Shown here in pieces: positions 1-8,772 of a stretch of 64,000 nucleotides of DNA. This DNA is from Bacillota bacterium (GTDB taxonomy: Bacteria > Bacillota > Clostridia > Lachnospirales > Lachnospiraceae), in the NCBI GenBank assembly GCA_023392615.1, contig JAEVYT010000014.1:1-64000 (forward strand), written 5' to 3'. Every line of letters begins with the position of its first letter. Position 1 is the stretch's first letter. A program made the translations under genes and the position numbers. A model generated the notes under the pieces. That model was given only the letters and a program-made list of their open reading frames with translations, searched no databases and was not told the DNA's origin.

Positions 1-10
1 CTGTAATCCA

Positions 11-150
11 TTTGTGTGAGGAAACATAATTTCATAAGCAACTGTATGAAGTCGTTGGTGCTTAGGCTGCGTGGTTTGCAGCCTTACGCACCACTACGTA
101 CTTCATCCAAGCGAAAGCGTGTTGCGATGGAATATGTTTTCTCTCACAAA
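11..150. repeat. Large imperfect palindrome downstream of ptsI
   Basis: Outer arms at 11-28 and 133-150 are near-perfect reverse complements. Nested inside are 38-42 with 121-125, 46-52 (ATGAAGT) with 100-106 (ACTTCAT), 57-61 with 88-92, and 64-70 (AGGCTGC) with 78-84 (GCAGCCT). Together they would fold into one hairpin of about 140 nt. There is no U-tract on either side, so it does not look like a simple terminator. It may be a small palindromic repeat element or a structured RNA; I cannot see other copies in this window. Confidence 0.6.
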
Positions 151-217
151 TAAAAATCACAGCCTAAACCGAATTGACGTCATAATATTAAAAGGCTTTT
201 GACCTATAACTCATTAT

Positions 218-1837
218 TTATTTCAAATCTAAACTGCGAACCTTTTCGCGAACTCCAAGTATAAAGTTTGGCGAAACGGATAGTTCATCCACACCCATTC
301 GTAAGAATTCTTCGGTTAGTGTGGTGTCAGCACCAAGTTCGCCACAGATGCCTACCCAACAACCGCCTTTATGTCCGTTTTCAACTACCATTTTTATCAT
401 TCTAAGCACAGCAGGATGGTGAGAGTCATAGATATGATCCAGTCTTGGATTCTGTCTGTCTATCGCAAGTGTATACTGCGTTAAATCATTTGTGCCGATG
501 CTGAAGAAATCTACCTCTTCCGCGAGCAAATCACTAATCATAACAGCAGCCGGTGTTTCTATCATAACGCCTTGCTCTACCTCACGATAAGGAATTCCCT
601 GCTCAGTAAGCTCTTCTTTCACTTCATCTACAATTCCTTTGATCTTTCTGACCTCGTCAACTGATATAATCATCGGATACATAATCGATACTGTGCCATA
701 TACACTGGCTCGATATATCGCCCTAAGCTGGGTCTTAAAGATATCCGGTTGATTTAAACAGATTCGAATTGCTCGATAGCCCATTGCAGGGTTCTCTTCC
801 TTACCAAGGTTAAAGTAATCGACCTGTTTATCTGCTCCGATATCCAGTGTACGAATTATTACCTTTTTGCCCGCCATATTCTCAAGGACAGTTTTATAGG
901 TTATAAATTGTTCCTCTTCTGTTGGGAAGTTATCCTTCTCAAGGTATAAGAATTCGCTACGAAATAATCCAATGCCCCCGGCGTCATTTTGAAGTACATT
1001 AACCACATCGGATACACTGCCTATATTCGCATAAATATCGATTTTCCTTCCATCTTTTGTTATATTTTCTTTTCCTTTAAGCTGTTGTAAAAGCTCCTTC
1101 TTATGTAAATCATCTTCTTGTTTACTTCTCATAAGATCTGTACATTCAACACTTGGTTCCGTGATAAATTCTCCCTGATAACCATCCACTATTGCAGTGT
1201 TACCATTACAGTTTTCTTCAAATTCCACCCCTATCAAAGCAGGTATATTCATCATCCTTGCTAGGATTGCCGTATGTGAGTTGGTCGATCCTAATCTGGT
1301 TACAAATGCAAGTACCTTGCTTTTATCAAGCTGAACTGTTTCACTTGGTGCTAAATCCTCAGCAACCAGGATATAGGGCTCATCAGATTGAAAATCCTGC
1401 TCCTGACTTCCAGTTAATATCTTAATTAAACGATTTGATATGTCCTTCACATCTGCCGCTCGTTCTCTCATGTAATCATCATCCATGGCTGAGAACATTT
1501 GAGCAAAGTTTTCTCCCGTGACTGCTATTGCATACTCTGCATTAATTTTTTCATTTTCGATAATATGAGTTACGGAGTCTACGTAGTCCTGATCTTCTAG
1601 CATCATTTGATGAACTTCGAAAATCATGGCATTTGCTTCCCCAACCTGAGCAATAGCCTTTTCATAAAGCAGCTGGAGTTCTTCTTTTGCTATATCTGTG
1701 GCTTCCTTAAGACGTAACATCTCAGCCTGTGCATCTGCAATATGCTTTCTGATTACTCTGTCTTCCTTTTTATGAAGTACAAGCACTTTTCCAATTGCAA
1801 TACCACCATATACACTTTTCCCTTTATATGTTTGCAT
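218..1837 (-). CDS. ptsI: PTS Enzyme I (phosphoenolpyruvate-protein phosphotransferase)
   Basis: Cytoplasmic Enzyme I takes phosphate from PEP and passes it to HPr. The 539-residue length is normal for Enzyme I. The active-site histidine is H188 in GSTNSHTAILAR. The C-terminal PEP-binding barrel shows GLFRSEFLY, IIRTLDIGADK and SIGTNDLTQYTLA, all family signatures. The ATG is preceded by GGAGCAGGGT. It lies 16 bp after ptsH at the far end of the mannitol-type PTS operon, so general PTS components are encoded with the sugar-specific ones. Assignment is secure; whether it is the cell's only Enzyme I cannot be told here. Confidence 0.97.
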   Translation of the reverse strand: MQTYKGKSVYGGIAIGKVLVLHKKEDRVIRKHIADAQAEMLRLKEATDIAKEELQLLYEKAIAQVGEANAMIFEVHQMMLEDQDYVDSVTHIIENEKINAEYAIAVTGENFAQMFSAMDDDYMRERAADVKDISNRLIKILTGSQEQDFQSDEPYILVAEDLAPSETVQLDKSKVLAFVTRLGSTNSHTAILARMMNIPALIGVEFEENCNGNTAIVDGYQGEFITEPSVECTDLMRSKQEDDLHKKELLQQLKGKENITKDGRKIDIYANIGSVSDVVNVLQNDAGGIGLFRSEFLYLEKDNFPTEEEQFITYKTVLENMAGKKVIIRTLDIGADKQVDYFNLGKEENPAMGYRAIRICLNQPDIFKTQLRAIYRASVYGTVSIMYPMIISVDEVRKIKGIVDEVKEELTEQGIPYREVEQGVMIETPAAVMISDLLAEEVDFFSIGTNDLTQYTLAIDRQNPRLDHIYDSHHPAVLRMIKMVVENGHKGGCWVGICGELGADTTLTEEFLRMGVDELSVSPNFILGVREKVRSLDLK

Positions 1838-1853
1838 ACCCTGCTCCTATGTC

Positions 1854-2117
1854 CTATTCCCCTAGTCCACTGTTAATCGCTTCAATAATTCTCTTTAAAT
1901 CCTCTTCTTCTCCTTCACCATCGCACTGAATCGTAACCTCGGTGCCTTGACGAACGGCTGCCGCCATTATGTTCAAAATACTCTTTAAGTTAATTATCTT
2001 TTGATCTACCAACATCATCGTATCCGAGGTACAAAGCTTTGTCACTTTAACCAACTCTCCTGCCGGCCTTGCATGAATACCGCTTTTATTTACAACTACA
2101 ACTTTTTGACTTACCAT
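1854..2117 (-). CDS. ptsH: Phosphocarrier protein HPr
   Basis: An 87-residue HPr. H15 in SGIHARPAGE is the site phosphorylated by Enzyme I, and S46 in LKSILNIMA is the regulatory serine used by HPr kinase/phosphorylase in Firmicutes, so this protein probably also serves catabolite control with CcpA. A clear ribosome site (AAGGATGATTGT) precedes the ATG. It sits between the dehydrogenase gene and ptsI. The presence of Ser46 argues for a full HPr rather than a Crh-like paralogue, which would lack H15. Confidence 0.95.
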   Translation of the reverse strand: MVSQKVVVVNKSGIHARPAGELVKVTKLCTSDTMMLVDQKIINLKSILNIMAAAVRQGTEVTIQCDGEGEEEDLKRIIEAINSGLGE

Positions 2118-2147
2118 ACAATCATCCTTCCCTAATAAAACATAACA

Positions 2148-3407
2148 CTACACATTAAAATGTTCAAATAATATTTTCTCTGCTTCTGTATTCCATAAGC
2201 CTTTATGTGACTTACAACTCGCATCAAGCTTTGAGAATAATGGATCAGTTTTCCCTAATTCCTCAAAGTCATCAATTGCTGTAAGCGGCATATCAAACTG
2301 TGTATAGGTTAATTTCTTTCCGCCTGGAATCTTCGGTAAATTGATGGTAGTTTCTGCAACACAATTAAGTCCTCCGATATGTGTAACCATTACTGCAGGA
2401 TTGATTAGTCCTTTGGATGATAAATCAATCGCTTGAATCAAATCATCCGTATTACCGCCTGTTGTTCCAAGAACATGGGAACTTGTGTAATGTACATTAT
2501 ACAAATTGATGGATGCAGAAAACTGATTATCGGAGGGGCCTGCAAAAAAGTTCATACATCCATCGAAAGCCAACAATTTGTCTCCCATTTCTGCCACTGC
2601 TTTATTTGGGATATATACGAATACATCATCAAAGCCATGACCTTCCGTAAGATTCATCAGATAAGCGATTGGATCTTCATAACTTGAAGTATTGACATAG
2701 ATAAGCTCCACGCCCTTAGCCTTTGCTTCTTCCTCTGAGATGACCTCTCTTGCTCTAGCGATTTTTGCATCATCGATATCTGTTACAACGATTCTCTTCG
2801 GCTTGTTCTTAAAACACAATCCATAGCTGATTGCACCTAATCCCATCGGTCCACATCCACCAAGGATGATGATATTACCATCTTCTTTGGTTCCCATGGC
2901 ATGATCGTAATTCACTTTATTAGTATGATAATTTGCATGATATCCTCCGAGGATACAGCTCATTGGCTCGCCTAAGGATGCTTCAAAGTAGGAGTCCCCG
3001 TCATAATTGAGTAAGCATCCTAGCTCCATCACTTCCTGAGGAATTACGCAATAAGTACATGCTCCACCAAAAAACTCATAAGAATAACCAGGGGAATCAA
3101 GCTTGCCTTTATAATTCAAAGCCGGTTGAAGTGCAAACTTTTGACCGGGTTTAAACTGATCCTTCCATTTATCACCCACCTCTACGATATCTCCTGCAAA
3201 TTCGTGCCCTATAATAATTGGATTGGTTGAGATATTTTTTGGTGCTCGCTTATGTTTTACGCCCTGATCTACTAATTTATAGGTTGACATACAGATACTA
3301 TCACTGATTACTTTTACTAATATCTCATCTTCTTTGATCGTAGGTAACTCAAACTCTTCACATCTAAGGTCATATGCTCCATACATTCTTACTGCTCTTG
3401 TTTTCAT
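2148..3407 (-). CDS. Zinc-dependent polyol/ketose-phosphate dehydrogenase, SorE-like
   Basis: A 419-residue medium-chain zinc alcohol dehydrogenase relative. The N-terminal GroES-like catalytic half has the zinc cysteine in SDSICMSTYK and the GHEFAGDIVEVG motif; the Rossmann half begins near residue 175 with IIILGGCGPMGLGA. It resembles L-sorbose-1-phosphate reductase (SorE) more than classical sorbitol dehydrogenases. In the mtlA-mtlR-mtlF-fruK operon it probably interconverts a hexitol phosphate and a ketose phosphate. No mannitol-1-phosphate 5-dehydrogenase (MtlD) is in the locus, so this enzyme likely fills the oxidation step. The substrate is inference. Ribosome site GAGGAGCG precedes the ATG. 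Confidence 0.75.
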   Translation of the reverse strand: MKTRAVRMYGAYDLRCEEFELPTIKEDEILVKVISDSICMSTYKLVDQGVKHKRAPKNISTNPIIIGHEFAGDIVEVGDKWKDQFKPGQKFALQPALNYKGKLDSPGYSYEFFGGACTYCVIPQEVMELGCLLNYDGDSYFEASLGEPMSCILGGYHANYHTNKVNYDHAMGTKEDGNIIILGGCGPMGLGAISYGLCFKNKPKRIVVTDIDDAKIARAREVISEEEAKAKGVELIYVNTSSYEDPIAYLMNLTEGHGFDDVFVYIPNKAVAEMGDKLLAFDGCMNFFAGPSDNQFSASINLYNVHYTSSHVLGTTGGNTDDLIQAIDLSSKGLINPAVMVTHIGGLNCVAETTINLPKIPGGKKLTYTQFDMPLTAIDDFEELGKTDPLFSKLDASCKSHKGLWNTEAEKILFEHFNV

Positions 3408-3432
3408 ATTAATCGCTCCTCATTTTGTTTGT

Positions 3433-4362
3433 CTATAATCGTATCAAGTTTACTTCTTGCTTTAATCGTTCAACTAATTCCTTGGTCGGGGGTTTTGTTC
3501 CGATTGTGGTAACCGCTCCGGCACTGGTTGCAACTCCCAGTCGGATACATTCACTCATCTCAAGATCACCATCAATTCCATAGGATAGTGCCGCTACCAT
3601 CGCATCCCCAGCTCCCACAGTAGAATGAGCTTCTACTTTTAAACCGTGCACCCTGATCACTTCATTTTGAAGAATAAATAATGCTCCTTCGCTTCCCAGT
3701 GATATCGCAACAGTTCCAATTCCGGCAGCTTGCAGTTTTCTTCCCATTTCAACCAGATCAGAGACTTCTGCATCCCCTTTAAAATTAAAATATTGCTCTA
3801 ATTCAAAATGGTTTGGTTTAATAAAATCAGGCTTACCTTCAAGTGCCTTGACAAATAATTCTCCATCCGCATCAAGAAATACCTTGGCGCCCTTCTTCTT
3901 GACAATCTCTATGATGATGCGATAAATATCTTTATCCACACCCTGTGGGATACTTCCCGCTAATACAAAGAGCGCATCCTTGTCTGCTAAGGCATCCAGT
4001 TTCACTAATAACTCTTCGATATTTTCTTTTTTAATAATAGGCCCCGGCTCGTTGAATTCAGTAACATTTCCACCAGCATCAACCACCTTCATATTCGTTC
4101 TTGTCTCACCATCCACATGAATAAAATCGCTCGTTATACCAAGACTTTTTAATCCCTGATCAATGATATTACCGGCATTCCCGCCAATAAATCCGGTTGC
4201 TATCGTATTCCCTCCCAGATGCTTGATGGTCTTTGATACATTAATTCCCTTTCCACCCGGATCAAGGACCGAAGATGTAATTCGATTTAATCCACTGTAT
4301 TGAAACTCCCCGATATCAACGGTCTTATCAATAGCTGGGTTTAGAGTAACAGTAATTATCAT
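3433..4362 (-). CDS. fruK: 1-phosphofructokinase (PfkB family)
   Basis: A 309-residue PfkB/ribokinase-fold kinase. The early signature DPGGKGINVSKTIKHLGG matches the 1-phosphofructokinase/tagatose-6-phosphate kinase group, and the catalytic base is in STVGAGDAMVAAL near residue 250. It should phosphorylate fructose-1-phosphate to fructose-1,6-bisphosphate; tagatose-6-phosphate kinase (LacC) is the main alternative. It lies 3 bp after mtlF and 25 bp before the dehydrogenase, so all three are cotranscribed. With the SorE-like enzyme it suggests the polyol is processed through a 1-phosphorylated ketose. Confidence 0.85.
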   Translation of the reverse strand: MIITVTLNPAIDKTVDIGEFQYSGLNRITSSVLDPGGKGINVSKTIKHLGGNTIATGFIGGNAGNIIDQGLKSLGITSDFIHVDGETRTNMKVVDAGGNVTEFNEPGPIIKKENIEELLVKLDALADKDALFVLAGSIPQGVDKDIYRIIIEIVKKKGAKVFLDADGELFVKALEGKPDFIKPNHFELEQYFNFKGDAEVSDLVEMGRKLQAAGIGTVAISLGSEGALFILQNEVIRVHGLKVEAHSTVGAGDAMVAALSYGIDGDLEMSECIRLGVATSAGAVTTIGTKPPTKELVERLKQEVNLIRL

Positions 4363-4365
4363 TTG

Positions 4366-4824
4366 TTAATCTTCCTTTCTGGTAATGAACTCATATACCT
4401 CATCCAAATTCATGGTTAAAAGTTCTTCCACAGCTTCTTCTTCACCTAACTTCGAGGCGATATTACCTAGAATGTCTAAGTGTTCATCTCCCTTACCCGC
4501 AATTGCAATGATAACCTTTGCAGATTCTCCATTCCAATCAACTCCATCCGGAACAATCATAATTGCAATTCCTGACGCCAGAATTTCTTCTTTCGCACCT
4601 TCTACCCCATGAGGTAATGCAATTCCATTTCCCATATAGGTAGCAAAGGTCTTCTCCCTTTCGATCATGGCTTCAATATAATTTGAATTTACATAACCAC
4701 TTTCTACTAATAAAGTTCCTAGCTTCTTGATTACCTCTACACGTTGAACCTCTTTGCTGTTCAATAAAATATTCTTTTTCTGAAGTATATCAAGTGATGC
4801 ATTATTATCTTTTTTAAATATCAT
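4366..4824 (-). CDS. mtlF: PTS mannitol-type EIIA
   Basis: A 152-residue EIIA of the mannitol/fructose type. The phosphorylated histidine is H72 in GNGIALPHG. It accepts phosphate from HPr and hands it to the IIB domain of the membrane IICB (mtlA, 7164-8552). It starts with GAGGTAAAAAT-ATG and follows mtlR after a 146-bp gap, which may hold a separate promoter. The gap contains a small perfect stem (ACAAAC-CGAA-GTTTGT, 4906-4921) with no strong U-run. Confidence 0.9.
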   Translation of the reverse strand: MIFKKDNNASLDILQKKNILLNSKEVQRVEVIKKLGTLLVESGYVNSNYIEAMIEREKTFATYMGNGIALPHGVEGAKEEILASGIAIMIVPDGVDWNGESAKVIIAIAGKGDEHLDILGNIASKLGEEEAVEELLTMNLDEVYEFITRKED

Positions 4825-4970
4825 ATTTTTACCTCGATCTTCATTTTTAGTCTATTTAATGTTATTGATGTTATATTAATATTGTAGAATGAAAGTATGA
4901 TAGTTTCAATCCAAACAAACCGAAGTTTGTCATCATCTGTTAGTGCCATACTGAAACGCACCCAAATTTG

Positions 4971-7067
4971 TTATACTACATCCAAGTACTTATTAAAATA
5001 TTCCTTCATCAAACGGGATAGAGAACCTTTTATACGTATATCATCACCTGATTTTACATCCTTTAAAAAATCAGTATCCTTGATAAAGTTTTCGCTTAAA
5101 TGTCCTAAAAGTTGGCTGTTTTCCTGCTTGTTTTCATCATCGGGAATCAACATAATCACAACTGCTTTGGTTGATTGCATATAAGTATTGATAAATTTAT
5201 CGTGATTTTTCGGTACACACACATAGAAACCCGTTTCAAAAATCCCTTTCACCCTAGCATGCAATAATGCTATTTCAAGTTCAGGAATTATCTGTGTTGC
5301 TATTTCTTCCCTTCTTTTTATCTCTAAAATGATTCTCTGCTGACTTTCTTGATAAGGAGTTATCTCTCTCGCTGCAATTTCAAGTATATCTTGAAACTTA
5401 ATATGTTCATCAATCTCCAGACAAAAGAAATTGCGCAATATTTCTTTAATTCTACCTGCCAAGTCATTAATTTTTTCCATCTGTCTTTCAAAGTCCGAAT
5501 TATTTTCCCTCTTCTTTGAGGTCGATTCATACTTATGAACAACTTCGTCAATACGTAATAAATCCTCCTCCGGTAACAGTGGATTCACTTGAACAACTTC
5601 TATGTCCAAATCACGAAGCTCGATACTAGATACAAAGAAATCATTCTTTTCCAGAACAAATTGTGTCAAATCCGTCTTAGCGTACGCATTCAGTATTGCT
5701 CTGTTCTTCAAGAAATTATGGAGTCTAGAAACCATTAATCTTGAAATACCGATTCCACTTGCACATACTACTCCGATATTCACCACACGTTTATTCGTTT
5801 TTTCACTTTCCAGTCGCACCATTGCTGCACCAAAATGAAGTGCGAGAAATCCAACCTCTGTCTCAGGAATTTCACATCCGGTGGATGCTTTCAAGAACCT
5901 TGCCACTCTGACACAGCGTTCAAATACCTCCGTGTAAGATTCCTTAATTTCTTTCAAATGAGGATTTTCAATTAGCATATGATTACGAAGCCTAACCAAA
6001 GCTGGCCTAAGATGTGTAGCCAACCCCATTACAAATTCTTCATCCGCTTCTAATATACTTGCTAATTGTTCATCATAAGCAACAATCATTCCTTGTACCA
6101 GCTCATTGATTTCTTGCATATGTTCATGTGAAATCATATCCGGAGCGGAATTTGTTCGTTGCAGCTTTGAGCCTTTTATATGAAGGCAGATGAAGGCTAT
6201 TTCTATATCCGGAATTTCTACTCCAAATTCATTTTCTAGAGAAAACACAATTAACAACGCCAGATTATAATCTTCATCCTGCTTTAATTTCGATAATAGT
6301 TCTTCGTTTTGTTCAATAAATTCACCCGCAATCACTCGTTCAATTGCTATTGTCACATGCAAAATCAGACCGATATAAGATTCCTCGGCCAATCTGCTAA
6401 TTCTTGTATCCGGTATACTTTCAAAACATATTTTGACTCGATGCAGGATATCCTCATTTAACAATTGATATCTGTTTTTAATATTCTTAATCCCTACCGC
6501 TTTCGGTGTTGATATATCACTCTGCTTATATAGTTGATTCAAGGTTGGAGAATCCATATTCTTTGAAATGAACTCACGGATCGCAAGTCTAATATTTTTT
6601 TCTCTTCCCTGTAATGTAACTCCATACCCTTGCTTTCTTATAATTTCAATATTATATTTCTGAAACCACGGCTCAACTCGTTCAATATCTTTGCTGATGG
6701 TAGCTTCACTTACACTGAATAAATTGGCATAATAATATAATTTTTTAGGTGTTTGATCCTTTAAAAGCTCAAGCATTAGATTCTTACGACGCTCTGACTT
6801 ATCAGCAAAATCCATTTTATTTTGATTTTCCAGTTGATTAAGAAGTAATTGCTTTTGATAATGATCACCCTCAAGCCAGATACCTGTTCCGGTTTTGGCA
6901 CATAGATTGATATTATATTTTTTTAGGATATAGCTGATATAATCTAATTCTCTTTGTACGGTTCTCTTACTAATATTTAGTTTTTGAGCAAGATTTTTAA
7001 CAGGTAATACTTCCTGCTCGGTTAATAGAACTGATAAGATTTGTCTTACACGTGGGGTTAACTCCAT
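4971..7067 (-). CDS. mtlR: MtlR-type transcriptional activator with PRDs and EII-like domains
   Basis: A 698-residue DNA-binding regulator, close to the usual MtlR length. Order: N-terminal HTH (about 1-60, ISKRTVQRELDYI), second HTH/Mga-like region (about 80-170), two PTS regulation domains (about 190-410), an EIIB-like domain with cysteine in VCASGIGISRL (about 415-500), and an EIIA-like domain at the C terminus. Its activity is expected to be set by phosphorylation from HPr and the EII proteins. I start it at the ATG at 7067, preceded by AGGTG at good spacing, rather than the GTG three codons upstream. It lies between mtlA and mtlF. Confidence 0.9.
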   Translation of the reverse strand: MELTPRVRQILSVLLTEQEVLPVKNLAQKLNISKRTVQRELDYISYILKKYNINLCAKTGTGIWLEGDHYQKQLLLNQLENQNKMDFADKSERRKNLMLELLKDQTPKKLYYYANLFSVSEATISKDIERVEPWFQKYNIEIIRKQGYGVTLQGREKNIRLAIREFISKNMDSPTLNQLYKQSDISTPKAVGIKNIKNRYQLLNEDILHRVKICFESIPDTRISRLAEESYIGLILHVTIAIERVIAGEFIEQNEELLSKLKQDEDYNLALLIVFSLENEFGVEIPDIEIAFICLHIKGSKLQRTNSAPDMISHEHMQEINELVQGMIVAYDEQLASILEADEEFVMGLATHLRPALVRLRNHMLIENPHLKEIKESYTEVFERCVRVARFLKASTGCEIPETEVGFLALHFGAAMVRLESEKTNKRVVNIGVVCASGIGISRLMVSRLHNFLKNRAILNAYAKTDLTQFVLEKNDFFVSSIELRDLDIEVVQVNPLLPEEDLLRIDEVVHKYESTSKKRENNSDFERQMEKINDLAGRIKEILRNFFCLEIDEHIKFQDILEIAAREITPYQESQQRIILEIKRREEIATQIIPELEIALLHARVKGIFETGFYVCVPKNHDKFINTYMQSTKAVVIMLIPDDENKQENSQLLGHLSENFIKDTDFLKDVKSGDDIRIKGSLSRLMKEYFNKYLDVV

Positions 7068-7100
7068 CGTAATCACCTATCTCTTCCTAAATTTGATTAA

Positions 7101-7136
7101 GGTTTAGCACAGCAGACTTATATACTGTGCTAAACC
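7101..7136 (-). other. Perfect intercistronic hairpin between mtlA and mtlR
   Basis: A perfect 12-bp inverted repeat (GGTTTAGCACAG / CTGTGCTAAACC) with a 12-nt loop lies just after the mtlA stop. The minus-strand sequence that follows has only scattered T residues, so it is not a strong terminator. Known roles for such hairpins include protecting the 3' end of the upstream message and giving partial termination; either would make mtlA more abundant than mtlR. Confidence 0.6.
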
Positions 7137-7163
7137 ATATCATACTTTATTTTACTACTTTAC

Positions 7164-8552
7164 TTATGCGTTTTTCAGTGAGGTCACTAATTCATCGTAT
7201 TCCGGTGCTGTCATGAAATTCGTGATCAAAACCAGCTGTGCACTTGGTGCACTATGTGCTGCTCTCTCTTTTAAGCTCTCATGAGTAACTACAATCTGTG
7301 CATCCTTCGGAATAGAGGATACGGAAGCGTGTTCTACTGTGATTGAATCAAGTCCGGCTGCTTTTAATTTCTTGCGAAGAATAGTAGCACCCATTGCGGA
7401 GGAGCCCATACCTGCATCACATGCAAAGATAATCTTATTAATGGTTCCAATTGCGCTCGCTGCTAAAGCAGGTTCCTCAGTTAAAGTTCCTTTTGATTCT
7501 GCTTTCATACGATCTTTTTTTGCTTTCGCAGCTTCAAAATCTTCATTTTTACCAAACATCTTAATTAATGGTACTGATATTACGAACGAGACAACTGCTG
7601 CAATAATTACTGCCAAAAGAACGCCTATATAATTACCCTTTGGTGTCATACCTAATACTGTTATAATACTTCCCGGAGCCGCCGGTGCGGATAAACCAGC
7701 TTTGAATAAAGTCAAAGTAAAGATACCACTTGCGCCACCTGCAATCGCTGCTAGTAACAATGATGGATTCATCAATACAAACGGGAAGTAAATCTCATGA
7801 ATCCCACCAAAGAAATGAATGATAATTGCACCGGGTGCAGAACCTTTTGCACTTCCTTTACCAACTAAGCAGTATGCTAACAGGATACCAAGACCAGGAC
7901 CAGGGTTTGCTTCCATCAGGAAGAACATTGACTTACCTGCATCTTTTACTTGAGCCATGCCCATAGGGGATAAGATACCATGATTAATTGCATTGTTAAG
8001 GAATAATACTTTAGCTGGTTCAATAAACACACTTGCTAACGGTAATAAATGATGATTTACAAAAAACTGAACTCCTGCTGCTAATGCATTCGTTAAAACC
8101 AATATGACCGGAGTAAAGCCGTAATATGCTACAATTGCCAGAATTGCACCTATTATACCAATTGAGAAATTATTAACCAGCATCTCAAATCCTGGTGGGA
8201 TGTGACCATCCACTAATTTATCAAATTGTTTAATCACCCAAGCTGCAATTGGACCAACAATCATGGCACCAAGAAACATAGGGGAACCGGCAGCAACGAT
8301 AATACCCATTGCTACGATAACTGCCATAACTCCACCACGTATATCTGCTACCATTTTACCACCGGTATATGCAATTAATAAAGGTAATAAATATTTAATC
8401 ATCGGGTCAACTAATGTAGCTAATTTTTCATTAGGAATCCAACCTGTCTTAATAAATAATGTTGTAATAATACCCCAAGCGATAAATGCACCAATATTAG
8501 GCATTACCATTCCGCTTAAATGTCTTCCGAACACCTGAACTCTTTCTTTCAT
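7164..8552 (-). CDS. mtlA: PTS mannitol transporter EIICB
   Basis: A 462-residue membrane permease with fused IIC and IIB domains. The hydrophobic IIC part (about 1-340) begins VFGRHLSGMVMPNIGAFIAWG, a typical mannitol IIC start. The cytoplasmic IIB domain (about 370-462) has the phosphorylated cysteine in FACDAGMGSSAMG. It imports and phosphorylates mannitol or a related hexitol. I choose the ATG at 8552 because GGGAGGATATTTTA precedes it; an in-frame ATG at 8576 lacks a ribosome site and adds eight unlikely residues. The IIA domain is separate (mtlF). Confidence 0.93.
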   Translation of the reverse strand: MKERVQVFGRHLSGMVMPNIGAFIAWGIITTLFIKTGWIPNEKLATLVDPMIKYLLPLLIAYTGGKMVADIRGGVMAVIVAMGIIVAAGSPMFLGAMIVGPIAAWVIKQFDKLVDGHIPPGFEMLVNNFSIGIIGAILAIVAYYGFTPVILVLTNALAAGVQFFVNHHLLPLASVFIEPAKVLFLNNAINHGILSPMGMAQVKDAGKSMFFLMEANPGPGLGILLAYCLVGKGSAKGSAPGAIIIHFFGGIHEIYFPFVLMNPSLLLAAIAGGASGIFTLTLFKAGLSAPAAPGSIITVLGMTPKGNYIGVLLAVIIAAVVSFVISVPLIKMFGKNEDFEAAKAKKDRMKAESKGTLTEEPALAASAIGTINKIIFACDAGMGSSAMGATILRKKLKAAGLDSITVEHASVSSIPKDAQIVVTHESLKERAAHSAPSAQLVLITNFMTAPEYDELVTSLKNA

Positions 8553-8628
8553 TAAAATATCCTCCCAAGAATACATTATGTAATTGCTACTTACTAACGA
8601 TTGGCCAATACGTTATCTTGATGTTTAT

Positions 8629-8658
8629 ATTATAAGCTTAAACACTTGCTTCTAGCAA
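8629..8658 (-). promoter_or_regulatory. Predicted promoter of the mtlA operon
   Basis: On the minus strand TTGCTA (8653-8658) and TATAAT (8629-8634) are separated by 18 bp, a reasonable sigma-A promoter. The predicted start is about 70 nt upstream of mtlA. A perfect 10-bp palindrome (ATTGGCCAAT, 8600-8609) lies just inside the transcript. Confidence 0.6.
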
Positions 8659-8676
8659 TTTAAACAAAACATACTT

Positions 8677-8697
8677 TGGCACTAAGTGATAGTGCCA
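8677..8697. promoter_or_regulatory. Palindromic site upstream of mtlA promoter, candidate MtlR operator
   Basis: TGGCACTA and TAGTGCCA form perfect 8-bp arms around a 5-bp spacer. The site lies about 19 bp upstream of the predicted -35 box, a suitable place for an activator. TTGGCAC/GTGCCA half-sites resemble the TTGNCACA-type halves described for MtlR in bacilli, but the spacing differs by my count, so this is inference. Confidence 0.5.
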
Positions 8698-8705
8698 TAA
8701 TAAAG

Positions 8706-8743
8706 ATAGCTATCATAAGGATTATTGGCCATATGATAGCTAT
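8706..8743 (-). terminator. Hairpin after the glutaredoxin-like gene, weak terminator
   Basis: A perfect 11-bp inverted repeat (ATAGCTATCAT / ATGATAGCTAT) lies 30 bp after the stop of the 8773-9084 gene. On the minus strand it is followed by TCTTTATTATGG, a broken T-tract. It may end the arsR-glutaredoxin transcript before the mtl promoter. Confidence 0.45.
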
Positions 8744-8772
8744 TCAGAAGGATTTATTTAATTATTTATTAT

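Noticed and set aside
1192..1425. Plus-strand frame inside ptsI
   Set aside because: It is a shadow of the conserved Enzyme I coding frame; no start signals or family match.
4906..4921. Small stem before mtlF as a terminator of mtlR
   Set aside because: The 6-bp stem is perfect but has no adequate U-tract; I do not call it a terminator.
4946..4966. Catabolite-response element upstream of mtlF
   Set aside because: TGAAACGCACCCA matches only the left half of the cre consensus.
5360..5551. Second minus-strand frame within mtlR
   Set aside because: Out of frame with the conserved regulator domains and without start signals.
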